Shown one piece after another: positions 34,538 through 43,695 of a stretch of DNA of 64,000 bases. The position numbers and the translations under genes were made by a program. Every line of letters begins with the position of its first letter. Within the stretch, counting starts at the first letter, position 1. The notes below the pieces were generated by a model that searched no databases, was not told the DNA's origin, and was given only the letters and a program-made list of their open reading frames with translations. The DNA lies in the NCBI GenBank assembly GCA_934593275.1, contig CAKTQE010000005.1, positions 18,683 through 82,682 on the forward strand. Reading direction: 5' to 3'. The DNA comes from an uncultured Oscillospiraceae bacterium (GTDB taxonomy: Bacteria > Bacillota > Clostridia > Oscillospirales > Oscillospiraceae).

Positions 34538-36925
34538 TTATAGTTTTTTCATATGGGTACCTGCGGCCTTGGCCATGAGTTTTTTGGTTCCGATGTCATC
34601 AAAGGCAACTTCCAGCAAAGCATCACCCCCCATTTTCAGCACAGAAAGCACCATACCCTTGCCAAAGGCGGCGTGCATCACCATGTCGCCCTTTCTGAAC
34701 TCCGGGATAGGGGCTGATGGGGCAGCCTGCGCCCGAAGAGTGGAAGACAGGTACCCGCTTCCGCGGGCAACGTGCCGCTCGTAGCTCTCCCGCTTCCCCT
34801 CCTGGACCTGGGGGCGATAGCCGCCACGTTTAACGATACAACTCTCTGGGATTTCTTTCAAAAACCGGGAGGGCAGTGCCGAGGAAGTGCGGCCGTAAAT
34901 CATACGCTGTCTGGCATGGCTGAGGGTCAGGGTTTTCTTGGCGCGGGTAATGGCCACATAGCAAAGACGGCGTTCCTCTTCCATTTCCTCCCGGTCACCG
35001 ATGGCCCGCATTCCAGGGAACAAACCATCTTCAAAACCAACCAGGAATACATGGGGGAATTCCAGGCCTTTGGCAGAGTGAATGGTCATCATCACCACCG
35101 CGTCGTCCCCCTCGTTGTACTGCTCCAAGTCGGTATAGAGGGAGATTTCCTCCAGGAATCCGGAAAGGCTTGGCTCGGTGGTATTGGCCAGATAAGACTG
35201 AATGCTGGATTTTAATTCCTTGACGTTTTCCAGCTTGGTTTTATTCTCCTCCGTAGGCTTATTGGTAAGCATATCCGCATAGCCAGTACGGATCAGCAGT
35301 TCGTCATAGAATTCCGGCAGACTCATGCCGCTTTCCAAAAGCCCCGCCAAATCTTCAATCAAGGCGGAGAACCGCAGAAGTTTTTCAGCGGATTTTTCAA
35401 GAGGCCCATAGTTATAGGGGTCACAGACCACATCATAGACGCTCTTTCCCTCGGCTGCTGCCAGCTTTTGGACGGTTTCGATGGTCTTTGCGCCCAAACC
35501 TCTGGGCGGGTTATTGATGATCCGCTCCAAACGAAGGTCATCCGAGCGGTTATTGACGACACAAAGATAGGACAGCATATCTTTAATTTCGGAGCGTTCA
35601 AAGAAGCGCATCCCTCCAATGACCCGGTAGGGAATGCCGTTTCGTTTCAGGGCATATTCCATGGAGTTGGACTGGGCATTGGTCCGGTACAGAATCGCAT
35701 AGTCCTTAAAATCGTGGCCTTTGGACTTGGAGAGAATTTGACTGGCTACAAAATTGCCCTCTGCCCCTTCGGTTTCGGCTTCGTAGACCAGAATCGGTTC
35801 TCCACTGCCGTTGGAGGTCCAAAGGTGTTTCCCTTTCCGTCCCTGGTTATGGGCGATCACCGCATTGGCCGCATCCAGAATGGATTGGGTGGAACGGTAA
35901 TTCTGCTCCAAGCGAATGGCTCTGGCACCGGGGTACTGTTCCTCAAAATTCAGAATGTTCTCAATAGTAGCTCCCCGGAACCGATAAATACTCTGGTCGT
36001 CGTCGCCGACAACACAGATATTGCGGCGTTTCCCGGCAAGAAGCTCTGTCAGTAGATATTGCACGTGGTTGGTATCCTGATACTCGTCAACCAGAACGTA
36101 ATGAAATTTTCGCTGATAGTATTCCCGGACTTCCGCATCCTGTTGGAGAAGCTTTACGGTCACGTAGAGGATGTCGTCAAAGTCCAAAGCGTTATTATCC
36201 TTCAAACGCCTTTGATAAATGCCATAGACCTTGGCGATTTGCAAAATGCGCAGATCCGATGCGCCCTGGCTGTCTTCCAGCATTTGCTCCGGGGAAATGA
36301 GCCGGTCTTTTTGCCTGCCAATGATGCTCAGCACATAGCGAGGGGGAAAGGTTTTATCATCCAGACCCAGTTCCTTTAGAATCTCTTTCATAAGCCGCTC
36401 GGAGTCCGAGGTATCATAAATGGTAAAGCTGGAGGTATACCCCATGCGGTCAATATATCTGCGCAGGATGCGGCAGCAGGCGGCGTGGAAGGTCATGGCC
36501 CAGATATCCTCAGCCCCCTCTCCCAGCATGGCGGTCAGCCGTTCTTTCAGCTCTCCGGCAGCCTTGTTCGTAAAGGTGATGGCAATAACATTCCAGGGGT
36601 TTGTAGGCTCCAACGTACAGAGCCTGTCCGCATGTTCCAACTGCTCCTGGGTAGGTTCAGCCGGTAAGTTTTCCAGAAAGTACACGTCCTCATCCTGAAT
36701 TTCTCCCGGGATCTCCTGGCCGTCAGAAGCCCGACCATAGCGCAGGATGTTGGCAATTCGGTTGATGAGTACAGTTGTTTTTCCGCTACCGGCACCGGCC
36801 AGCAGCAGCAGAGGGCCTTCCGTGGTAAGCACAGCTTCCCGCTGCATATCATTCAGAAACGCAAAACGGGAAGCAATATAATTTCGGCGGGCAGTCAAAA
36901 AACGGGAATCCAATTCATCATTCAT
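34538..36925 (-). CDS. pcrA: ATP-dependent DNA helicase PcrA/UvrD
   Basis: This superfamily 1A helicase has Walker A GAGSGKT near residue 50, motif II VDEYQDTN, motif III GDDDQSIYRFRGA, motif IV near LEQNYRST, motif V (VMMTIHSAKGLEFPHVF), and motif VI (CYVAITRAKKTL). PcrA is essential in many Firmicutes for repair and plasmid replication. The start at 36925 (MNDELDSR) is preferred, though its ribosome binding site is weak. The C-terminal tail (GDMVMHAAFGKGMVLSV) is the family's PcrA/UvrD Tudor-like domain, which binds RNA polymerase. Confidence 0.95.
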   Translation of the reverse strand: MNDELDSRFLTARRNYIASRFAFLNDMQREAVLTTEGPLLLLAGAGSGKTTVLINRIANILRYGRASDGQEIPGEIQDEDVYFLENLPAEPTQEQLEHADRLCTLEPTNPWNVIAITFTNKAAGELKERLTAMLGEGAEDIWAMTFHAACCRILRRYIDRMGYTSSFTIYDTSDSERLMKEILKELGLDDKTFPPRYVLSIIGRQKDRLISPEQMLEDSQGASDLRILQIAKVYGIYQRRLKDNNALDFDDILYVTVKLLQQDAEVREYYQRKFHYVLVDEYQDTNHVQYLLTELLAGKRRNICVVGDDDQSIYRFRGATIENILNFEEQYPGARAIRLEQNYRSTQSILDAANAVIAHNQGRKGKHLWTSNGSGEPILVYEAETEGAEGNFVASQILSKSKGHDFKDYAILYRTNAQSNSMEYALKRNGIPYRVIGGMRFFERSEIKDMLSYLCVVNNRSDDLRLERIINNPPRGLGAKTIETVQKLAAAEGKSVYDVVCDPYNYGPLEKSAEKLLRFSALIEDLAGLLESGMSLPEFYDELLIRTGYADMLTNKPTEENKTKLENVKELKSSIQSYLANTTEPSLSGFLEEISLYTDLEQYNEGDDAVVMMTIHSAKGLEFPHVFLVGFEDGLFPGMRAIGDREEMEEERRLCYVAITRAKKTLTLSHARQRMIYGRTSSALPSRFLKEIPESCIVKRGGYRPQVQEGKRESYERHVARGSGYLSSTLRAQAAPSAPIPEFRKGDMVMHAAFGKGMVLSVLKMGGDALLEVAFDDIGTKKLMAKAAGTHMKKL

Positions 36926-37063
36926 AGAAGCACCTATCATTTCTTTCTAAGGAACCCCTGATTCCATCGACCAGAGCCGCACTCCGGCGGAAATCGACCA
37001 ATTCAGAGGTTCCATCATTCGTGGCCTCTATTTTACCGCAGACGGGCCAAAAATGCAAGCGGT

Positions 37064-37777
37064 TTACAATTCTTCCGACAGCTTTCCTCGAAGAAGGCCA
37101 AGAGCCTTTCGCTCGATACGGGAGACCTGAACCTGGCTGATCCCCAACACCTGGGCAGTCCGCTGCTGGGTCAGCCCGTGGAAATAGCGCAGAGAAACCA
37201 CCTGACATTCCCGCTGAGGAAGCGTCTGAATGGCTTGCCGCAAGGCGATTTTTTCAACCATCCGTTCCTCGGATTCGGTGTCCGTCAACACGTTTTCCAG
37301 TGTGAATCCTTCCTCGCCGGTTTCCCGGTAGATGGACTCCGTGGCGGCGGTGGCGGTTTCCGCCATGGCGATTTCTTCCGGTGTCAGACCGGTTTCTCTG
37401 GAAAGCTCTGAAAGTCCCGGTTCCCGGCCCAGCTGCAAGGTCAGTCGGCTGCGGGCGGCTTTGATGGCGGCAGACTGCTCTTTGAGGCCTCTGGATACCT
37501 TTACCGTACCGTCATCCCGCAGGAACCGCCGGATCTCTCCGGAAATTTTCGGTACGGCATAGGTGGAAAACTGGGTGCCGAAAGCCGGGTCAAACCGCTC
37601 TACTGCCTTTAAAAACCCCAGGCAGCCCAATTGATACAGATCTTCCAATTCCGTCCCCCGCCCCTGAAACCGTCGGGCCACCGCCCAGATCAGTCCGGCG
37701 TTTTCACTGACCAGCTGCTCTGCAGCGGAAGCATCTCCCGATTGCGCCCGGGTGATCAGTTCCTCCGGAACACTCAT
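37064..37777 (-). CDS. sigF: Sporulation sigma factor F
   Basis: This 237-aa sigma-70 family protein is the third gene of the spoIIA operon. Region 2 (ENAGLIWAVARRFQGRGTELEDLYQLGCLGFLKAVERFD), region 3 and region 4 (LRQAIQTLPQRECQVVSLRYF and ISQVQVSRIERKAL) are seen. The start at 37777 overlaps the spoIIAB stop (ATGA), and the longer upstream frame is spoIIAB in another frame. Sigma F is the first forespore-specific sigma; it is held inactive by SpoIIAB and freed by SpoIIAA. Confidence 0.93.
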   Translation of the reverse strand: MSVPEELITRAQSGDASAAEQLVSENAGLIWAVARRFQGRGTELEDLYQLGCLGFLKAVERFDPAFGTQFSTYAVPKISGEIRRFLRDDGTVKVSRGLKEQSAAIKAARSRLTLQLGREPGLSELSRETGLTPEEIAMAETATAATESIYRETGEEGFTLENVLTDTESEERMVEKIALRQAIQTLPQRECQVVSLRYFHGLTQQRTAQVLGISQVQVSRIERKALGLLRGKLSEEL

Positions 37778-38205
37778 TGCCGCCGTTGGAGTTTCCGGCG
37801 CATATGTACGGAGGTACCCCGACCTTCCACAGAGGTGATTTCCAGGCTGGACATAAAGCTTTCCATAATGGTAAAGCCCATACCGCTGCGTTCCGCACCT
37901 CCGGTGGTGAAGCTGGGCCGTCTGGCCTGCTCCACATCTGGAATGCCTACGCCCTTGTCCTTGATGACAATATCCAGAACATTGTCTTTTAGGATCCGGC
38001 ATCGCAGGGTAATGATCCCCAGCTCCTTGGGGTATGCGTGGACTATGCAATTGGTGACCGCCTCAGAGACCGCGGTACGAATGTCCCCCAGTTCTTCCAG
38101 GGTGGGGTCCAGCTGGGCGGCAAAGCAGGCTACGGCACTTCTGGCAAAGGCTTCATTGCAGGATTTACTGGGGAATTCCAGAATCATATAATTTCCAAAC
38201 TTCAT
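37774..38205 (-). CDS. spoIIAB: Anti-sigma F factor and kinase
   Basis: SpoIIAB is a GHKL-type ATPase that binds sigma F and phosphorylates SpoIIAA. Its N-box reads EAVTNCIVHAYP (around residue 48), G1 is DKGVGIPDVEQA, and G2 contains GMGFTIMESFMS. The 143-aa length is typical. It overlaps both neighbours by four bases (spoIIAA and sigF), giving tight stoichiometric coupling. Confidence 0.94.
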   Translation of the reverse strand: MKFGNYMILEFPSKSCNEAFARSAVACFAAQLDPTLEELGDIRTAVSEAVTNCIVHAYPKELGIITLRCRILKDNVLDIVIKDKGVGIPDVEQARRPSFTTGGAERSGMGFTIMESFMSSLEITSVEGRGTSVHMRRKLQRRQ

Positions 38206-38519
38206 GATACCGCCTCCCGAATTTCCACAAGCTTGTCAAGGCCAGAGGCCCGGAATACCCGCATGGGCTGGGGAGAAATGCCGGTAAGCAGCAGCTTCCC
38301 CTCGATTTGGCTCATACTGCGCAGAGCGTTGATGACCACGGCGATACCGGAGGAATCTACAAAGGTCACGTCCCGAAAATCCAGAACGCAAACCTCCGGC
38401 ATATAGGTTTCTATTTTTGCGGCAATCACCTGAATATAGGCCTTGGCACAGTGGTGATCGATTTCCCCGGTCAGAGCAACGGTCAGTTTTCCGCTGTCCA
38501 GAAAACTGGTAAAATTCAT
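38202..38519 (-). CDS. spoIIAA: Anti-anti-sigma factor
   Basis: This 105-aa STAS-domain protein has the phosphorylatable serine in DFRDVTFVDSSGIAVVINAL (residue about 58). Unphosphorylated, it sequesters SpoIIAB and so frees sigma F. It is the first gene of the operon, with AAAGGAGG before the ATG and a sigma H-like promoter upstream. Confidence 0.94.
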   Translation of the reverse strand: MNFTSFLDSGKLTVALTGEIDHHCAKAYIQVIAAKIETYMPEVCVLDFRDVTFVDSSGIAVVINALRSMSQIEGKLLLTGISPQPMRVFRASGLDKLVEIREAVS

Positions 38520-38545
38520 GATATAATCCTCCTTTGTGTGTGGTG

Positions 38546-38571
38546 CTATTCAGTATAGCTTTTGATTTCCG
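38546..38571 (-). promoter_or_regulatory. Sigma H-like promoter of the spoIIA operon
   Basis: On the minus strand CGGAAAT (38565-38571) and ACTGAATAG (38546-38554) fit the sigma H boxes (AGGAWWT and RNNGAATWW), about 30 bases before the spoIIAA start. In Bacillus this operon is transcribed by sigma H. Confidence 0.55.
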
Positions 38572-38600
38572 CACTTCCTGTCGGAATGGCATCCGGAAAT

Positions 38601-38635
38601 AAAAAAAGCCGGAAAGAGACATTGTCCCTTTCCGG
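38601..38635 (-). terminator. Second terminator after valS
   Basis: CCGGAAAG (38609-38616) pairs with CTTTCCGG (38628-38635). On the minus strand it is followed by a run of seven T (38601-38607). It also insulates the spoIIA promoter from valS read-through. Confidence 0.75.
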
Positions 38636-38656
38636 AAGCTTGTATCGTCCAGGTGC

Positions 38657-38699
38657 TAAAAAACAATGTGGGAACAGCTTAAGACCGTTCCCACATTGT
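38657..38699 (-). terminator. Main valS terminator
   Basis: ACAATGTGGGAAC (38663-38675) pairs perfectly with GTTCCCACATTGT (38687-38699), followed on the minus strand by a T run. Confidence 0.85.
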
Positions 38700-38715
38700 A
38701 TCGTTTGTTCTTAAG

Positions 38716-41349
38716 TTACAGAGACTGAAGCGCGGCCAGGCTTTCTTCCAGGGCGGCGATCAGATCGGCGGCCTTTTTGGCCTTTTCCCGCTCGGCATTT
38801 ACAACTGCCTCGGGGGCGCGGGAGGTAAAGTTCTCGTTGGAAAGCTTGGCGTTGAGGCTTGCCAGGTTCTTTCTGGCCTTTTCCAACTCCTTGCCAATAC
38901 GCTCCTGCTCCTTGGCAATGTCAACCAGCTGACCCATGGGGATATAGAGCTTTGCGTCAGCGGTGGCGCAGGTCACGAGACCTTGCAGGTTTTCAGGCTC
39001 TTTTTCCAGTAGCTCCACCTTATCGGCATAAGCCAAACGCTGGATAAAGCCCGCACCCTGGGCAAAGACCTGGGGCGCAGCGGTGAGAACGTAAAGCGTT
39101 GCTTTCTTGGAGGGAGGCACGTTCATTTCGGCTCTGCGGTTACGAATGGCCCGGATGGCGTTCATAACAGACTCCATATGGGCCTCTTCTGTGGCAAAAT
39201 TCAGTTCCTCAGAAGCCACCGGCCACTGGGCAATGATCAGAGCAGTCTGGCGTTGGGGCAGACTCTGCCAAATCTCCTCGGTAATAAAGGGCATAAAGGG
39301 GTGCAGCAGACGAAGCGTCTGATCCAGCACGTATACCAGCACCTGCAGAGCGGTATTCTTGCGGGAAGCATCCTCGCTGTACAGTCTGGCCTTGGTCAGC
39401 TCAATATACCAGTCACAGTAGGTATCCCAGATGAAGTCGTAGATTTTCTGGACCGCAATGCCCAGTTCGTACCGCTCCATGTTGTCGGTGACCTCTGCAA
39501 TCAGGGTATTCAGCTTGGAAAGCACCCACTTATCCGCAATTTCCAGTTCCTGGGAAAGCTGCGGCACAAAGTCCTCGCCCAGATTCATCAGAACGTAGCG
39601 AGAGGCGTTCCAAAGCTTATTGGCAAAGTTCCGCATGGCTTCGCAACGTTCCACATAGAAACGCATGTCGTTTCCGGGAGAGTTGCCGGTGATCATGTTC
39701 ATACGCAGTGCATCGCAGCCGTATTTGGAAATCATTTCCAGGGGATCAATGCCGTTACCCAGAGACTTAGACATTTTCCGGCCCTTATCGTCACGCACCA
39801 GACCATGGATCAAGACGGTGTGGAAAGGCGTTTTGCCGGTGTGTTCACAGCCGGAGAAAATCATCCGGGCGACCCAGAAGAAGATAATATCATAACCGGT
39901 GACCAGAACATCCGTGGGATAGAAATAATCCAGGTCCGGGTTCTTGTCCGGCCAGCCCAGAGTCTCAAAGGGCCACAGAGCGGAACTGAACCAGGTATCC
40001 AGAACGTCCGGGTCCCGCTCAATATGGGTAGAGCCGCAACGCTCACACTTGCAGGCATCCTCCCGGGAAACCGTCATATGGCCGCAGTCGGCGCAGGTCC
40101 AGGCAGGAATCTGATGGCCCCACCACAGCTGACGGGAAATACACCAGTCACGAACGTTTTCCATCCAGTTCAGGTAGGTTTTGGTAAAGCGTTCCGGAAC
40201 GAACTTGGTTTCACCGTCTTTGACCACCCGAATGGCTTCCTCGGCCAGGGGCTTCATTTTTACAAACCACTGGGCGGAGATGATGGGTTCCACGTCATTG
40301 TGGCAGCGATAGCAGGTACCTACATTATGAGCGTAGTCCTCCACCTTTACAAGATAACCCTGCTCTTCCAGGTCAGCGACGATCTGCTTTCTGGCCTCAT
40401 ACCGGTCAAGGCCCTGATATTTGCCGCCCAGCTCGTTGACCTTGCCCTCATCATCCAGCACCCGGATCACTTCCAGGTTGTGACGCAAGCCGACTTCAAA
40501 GTCGTTGGGGTCATGGGCGGGGGTCATTTTGACACAGCCGGTGCCAAATTCCATTTCCGCATAGTCATCGGCAACCACGGAAATGGGCTTATTCAGCAGG
40601 GGCAGGATCACATTTTTTCCAACAATGGAACGGTAACGTTCATCCGCAGGATTGACGCAGACACCGGAGTCGCCCAGCATGGTTTCCGGACGGGTGGTGG
40701 CAACGATAACTTCACCGGTACCGTCTTCCAGAGGATAGCGGATGTGCCACAGATGGCCGGGCTTATCCACGTATTCCACTTCCGCGTCGCTCAGTGCGGT
40801 AACACAGTGGGGACACCAGTTGATGATGCGGCTGCCTTTGTAAATCAGGCCCTTTTCGTACAGGGAAACGAATACCTCCCGCACGGCCTTGGAGCAGCCC
40901 TCATCCATGGTAAACCGGGCACGGTCCCAGTCACAGCTGGCACCCAGCTTTTTCTGTTGCTCTACGATGCGGTTGCCGAACCGGTTCTTCCAGTCCCAAA
41001 CCCGCTCCAGGAATTTTTCACGGCCCAAATCGTACCGGGTCAGGCCCTCTTTCCGCAGTTCTTCCTCCACCTTGATTTGGGTGGCAATACCGGCATGGTC
41101 CACGCCGGGGATCCAAAGGGCGTTATAGCCCTGCATCCGCTTGAAACGAATGATGCTGTCCTGCAAGGTTGCGTCCATGGCGTGACCCATGTGCAGTTGG
41201 CCAGTAACATTGGGAGGGGGCATGACGATGGTAAAGGGCTTTTTGTTCTCATCCCGCTCCGCGTGGAAGTAACCACCCTCCTGCCACATGTTGTAGATCT
41301 CGGTTTCTACGGCCTGAGGCTCGTAGACTTTGTTTAATTCTTTTGCCAT
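38716..41349 (-). CDS. valS: Valyl-tRNA synthetase
   Basis: This class I synthetase charges tRNA-Val. The 877-aa sequence has the HIGH-type motif PPPNVTGQLHMGHAM (residues 44-58), the editing domain with TTRPETMLGDSGVCV, the KMSKS motif in GRKMSKSLGNG (about residue 525), and a C-terminal coiled-coil typical of ValRS (LEKARKNLASLNAKLS). The start has AAGGAGAT. Expression is controlled by a T-box leader just upstream. Confidence 0.97.
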   Translation of the reverse strand: MAKELNKVYEPQAVETEIYNMWQEGGYFHAERDENKKPFTIVMPPPNVTGQLHMGHAMDATLQDSIIRFKRMQGYNALWIPGVDHAGIATQIKVEEELRKEGLTRYDLGREKFLERVWDWKNRFGNRIVEQQKKLGASCDWDRARFTMDEGCSKAVREVFVSLYEKGLIYKGSRIINWCPHCVTALSDAEVEYVDKPGHLWHIRYPLEDGTGEVIVATTRPETMLGDSGVCVNPADERYRSIVGKNVILPLLNKPISVVADDYAEMEFGTGCVKMTPAHDPNDFEVGLRHNLEVIRVLDDEGKVNELGGKYQGLDRYEARKQIVADLEEQGYLVKVEDYAHNVGTCYRCHNDVEPIISAQWFVKMKPLAEEAIRVVKDGETKFVPERFTKTYLNWMENVRDWCISRQLWWGHQIPAWTCADCGHMTVSREDACKCERCGSTHIERDPDVLDTWFSSALWPFETLGWPDKNPDLDYFYPTDVLVTGYDIIFFWVARMIFSGCEHTGKTPFHTVLIHGLVRDDKGRKMSKSLGNGIDPLEMISKYGCDALRMNMITGNSPGNDMRFYVERCEAMRNFANKLWNASRYVLMNLGEDFVPQLSQELEIADKWVLSKLNTLIAEVTDNMERYELGIAVQKIYDFIWDTYCDWYIELTKARLYSEDASRKNTALQVLVYVLDQTLRLLHPFMPFITEEIWQSLPQRQTALIIAQWPVASEELNFATEEAHMESVMNAIRAIRNRRAEMNVPPSKKATLYVLTAAPQVFAQGAGFIQRLAYADKVELLEKEPENLQGLVTCATADAKLYIPMGQLVDIAKEQERIGKELEKARKNLASLNAKLSNENFTSRAPEAVVNAEREKAKKAADLIAALEESLAALQSL

Positions 41350-41365
41350 AACGATCTCCTTTCCA

Positions 41366-41597
41366 TAAAAAAGCCCTGGGCGAAAAACACCCAGGGCGAA
41401 AAATCCGCGGTACCACCTGAATTTCCGGTTTCCCGGACACTCTCACGCTGTAACGGGCTGACCCGTACTGCCCTACTTTTTTCAGGCAGTCCGCTCCCGG
41501 GCGACCATTCCCCTGCCGTCTTGAGCGTTCTCACCAACCACGCTTTCTCTGAAATCCGGCAAAACGGGAAACCTCCCGATCCATGCGTTTGCATTTG
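41366..41597 (-). ncRNA. T-box leader of valS
   Basis: The untranslated leader has the conserved T-box sequence AGGTGGTACCGCGG (minus strand, 41405-41418) and an intrinsic terminator made of GCCCTGGG (41390-41397) and CCCAGGGC (41373-41380), followed by six T (41367-41372). A GTC codon at 41503-41505 lies where the specifier loop is expected and matches valine. Uncharged tRNA-Val should stabilise the antiterminator and switch valS on. Confidence 0.9.
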
Positions 41598-41603
41598 TGT
41601 CAC

Positions 41604-41632
41604 ATTTTACCCAAGAATCCCCGGATTGTCAA
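41604..41632 (-). promoter_or_regulatory. valS promoter
   Basis: TTGACA (41627-41632), 17-base spacer and TAAAAT (41604-41609) on the minus strand; transcription would start near 41597, just before the T-box leader. Confidence 0.8.
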
Positions 41633-41650
41633 GACTTAATTCTATTTTTC

Positions 41651-41679
41651 TTGACGGACGGTATATTCCTGACTATAAT
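41651..41679 (+). promoter_or_regulatory. Promoter of the GT2 gene at 41711
   Basis: TTGACG (41651-41656), a 17-base spacer and TATAAT (41674-41679), about 30 bases before the ATG. It is divergent from the valS promoter with only about 20 bases between them. Confidence 0.8.
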
Positions 41680-41710
41680 AGGGTGTATTAACGAATTTGG
41701 AGTGTAGCGT

Positions 41711-42655
41711 ATGATCAAGCTTTCCCTGGTAGTCCCCTGTTATAATGAGGGGGAAAATGTGATCCCATTTCATGAGGCAGTATTGAATGCTTTCCGGGAC
41801 TGCGGCTATGCCATTGAAATCGTTTATGTGGATGACGGCAGCCGGGATGCCACTTTGCACAATTTGAAAAAAATCTATGCCCGTCAGGATTGTCCGGTGA
41901 AAATCATATCTTTCTCCCGCAATTTTGGGAAAGAGGCCGGAATTTACGCAGGATTACAGCACGCCTCCGGGGATTACATCAGCCTTATTGACGCGGATTT
42001 GCAGCAGCGTCCGGAAATTGTGCGGGATATGGTTCAAATGTTGGAGGAACAACCGGAATACGATATTGTAGCCGCCTATCAGGATCGCCGCAATGAAGGA
42101 AAAGTGCTTTCTTTCTTCAAAAAGAGTTTTTATTCCATCATCAACCGCCTTTCCAAAGTTTCCTTGCAGGCGGATGCCAGTGATTTCCGAACTTTCCGCC
42201 GAAGTGTCCGTGACAGTATTCTGGAGCTGGGCGAATACCACCGCTTTTCCAAGGGGATTTTTGCCTGGGTCGGTTATAACACCCTCTTTATTCCCTATAC
42301 CGCCTGCCCACGGCAGAATGGGTCTACCAAGTGGAGCTTCTGGAAGCTTTTGAACTATGCCATGGAGGGAATCGTTGGCTTTTCCACAGCACCGCTGCGG
42401 CTTGCAACCATTCTGGGCTCTGCTACAGGTGTCGCCGCATTGATTTATTTGATTTGCGTGATTCTGGAAAAGCTGATCAAAGGCATTGCCGTTCCCGGGT
42501 ATGCGACTATTATTGTACTGCTGTTGTTCTATTCCAGTATGCAGCTGTTTTGCATTGGCATTATCGGAGAATACGTGGGCCGGAACTTTGAGCAAAGCAA
42601 GAATCGCCCCATATATATTGCGAAAGAGGTCATTGGAGAAGAAAACAACCAATGA
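41711..42655 (+). CDS. GT2 polyprenyl-phosphate glycosyltransferase (GtrB/CsbB-like)
   Basis: The 314-aa protein has a GT-A fold with LVVPCYNEGENVIPFHEAV, the YVDDGSRDAT donor-binding motif, and DADLQQRPE (DxD-like). Two membrane helices follow at about 232-262 and 270-290 (IVLLLFYSSMQLFCIGIIGEYVGR). This architecture is that of undecaprenyl-phosphate glycosyltransferases such as GtrB and CsbB, which load a sugar on the lipid carrier for transfer outside the membrane. It stands alone with its own promoter and terminator and is convergent with the related gene set at 42727-45381. Confidence 0.85.
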   Translation: MIKLSLVVPCYNEGENVIPFHEAVLNAFRDCGYAIEIVYVDDGSRDATLHNLKKIYARQDCPVKIISFSRNFGKEAGIYAGLQHASGDYISLIDADLQQRPEIVRDMVQMLEEQPEYDIVAAYQDRRNEGKVLSFFKKSFYSIINRLSKVSLQADASDFRTFRRSVRDSILELGEYHRFSKGIFAWVGYNTLFIPYTACPRQNGSTKWSFWKLLNYAMEGIVGFSTAPLRLATILGSATGVAALIYLICVILEKLIKGIAVPGYATIIVLLLFYSSMQLFCIGIIGEYVGRNFEQSKNRPIYIAKEVIGEENNQ

Positions 42656-42662
42656 ACCCGCA

Positions 42663-42691
42663 AAAACCCGACCTGAAAAGGCCGGGTTTTT
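42663..42691. terminator. Terminator between the two GT2 genes
   Basis: AAACCCG and CC pair with GG and CGGGTTT around a short TGAAAA loop, followed by a T run. Confidence 0.75.
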
Positions 42692-42726
42692 AAGCAATCA
42701 TAGGAGCGTTTTGATAGAAATACCAA

Positions 42727-43692
42727 TCAGCGGTTCTTGTCGTCCTCTTCCCAGGTGCGTTCACTGATAATATATCTGGGCCGGTGCTTGGTCTCCATGT
42801 AAATTTTTCCGATGTACTCTCCAATCACGCCAAGGCAAATAAGCTGAACACCGCCCATAAAGCAGACGATGCAGACGGTGGAGGCCCAGCCGCTGACGGT
42901 GCTGCCTACGAAGTGGGCAATTAAAGCCCAGATCACGGCAATAAAGCTCAGCAGCGATACAATACAACCGAAACCGGTGATCATCCGGATGGGCTTTACG
43001 GAAAGGCTGGTGATGCCGTCAAAGGCCAAGGCCAGCATCTTTTTCAAAGGATAATGGCTTTCTCCGGCGATTCGCTCGGCTCGCTCATAATAGACACTGG
43101 TACTCTTGAAACCCACCAGAGGAATCATGCCCCGCAGAAAAATATTGACCTCCTTGAAGTTGGCAAATTCCTGCAAAACCTTACTGGAAATCAGGCGGTA
43201 GTCCGCATGGTTGAAAACCACTTCGGCCCCCATCCAATTCATAAGCTTATAGAAGCCCTCGGCGGTGAACCGCTTGAAGAAGGTATCGGTGTCTCGCTTG
43301 CTGCGTACACCGTAGACGACCTCACAGCCATCTAAATAGGCATCCACCATTTTATCCATGGCGTTGATGTCGTCCTGGCCGTCACAGTCAATGGAGATGG
43401 TAATGTCGCAGCGGTCTTTGGCCTCCATGAGTCCTGCCAGAACCGCATTCTGATGCCCACGGTTGCGGCTTTGGCTAATACCAAGATAATGGGGATCTTT
43501 TTTGGAGAGGTCTTCAATAATGTTCCAGGTATCATCCTTGGAGCCGTCATTTACAAAAAGAACACGGCTATCCGGAGACACTTTCCCAGCGGTTTCCAAA
43601 TCCTGAATTTTCTTCAGGAACATGGGGGCAGTAATGGGAAGAACCTTTTCCTCATTATAGCAGGGAATAACGATGTACAGAATAGGGCGCAT
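42727..43692 (-). CDS. Second GT2 polyprenyl-phosphate glycosyltransferase
   Basis: This 321-aa protein is of the same family as the gene at 41711, with IVIPCYNEEKVLPI, FVNDGSKDDTW and the metal-site block SIDCDGQDDINAMDKM. The C-terminal part has two membrane helices and ends IYMETKHRPRYI. It lies four bases after a large GT-C like membrane protein on the same strand, which forms a natural lipid-sugar-maker and transferase pair. Confidence 0.85.
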   Translation of the reverse strand: MRPILYIVIPCYNEEKVLPITAPMFLKKIQDLETAGKVSPDSRVLFVNDGSKDDTWNIIEDLSKKDPHYLGISQSRNRGHQNAVLAGLMEAKDRCDITISIDCDGQDDINAMDKMVDAYLDGCEVVYGVRSKRDTDTFFKRFTAEGFYKLMNWMGAEVVFNHADYRLISSKVLQEFANFKEVNIFLRGMIPLVGFKSTSVYYERAERIAGESHYPLKKMLALAFDGITSLSVKPIRMITGFGCIVSLLSFIAVIWALIAHFVGSTVSGWASTVCIVCFMGGVQLICLGVIGEYIGKIYMETKHRPRYIISERTWEEDDKNR

Positions 43693-43695
43693 AAT

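Noticed and set aside
39178..41337. Plus-strand frame of 719 codons
   Set aside because: It is antisense to valS, whose motifs are complete; a shadow of GC-rich third positions.
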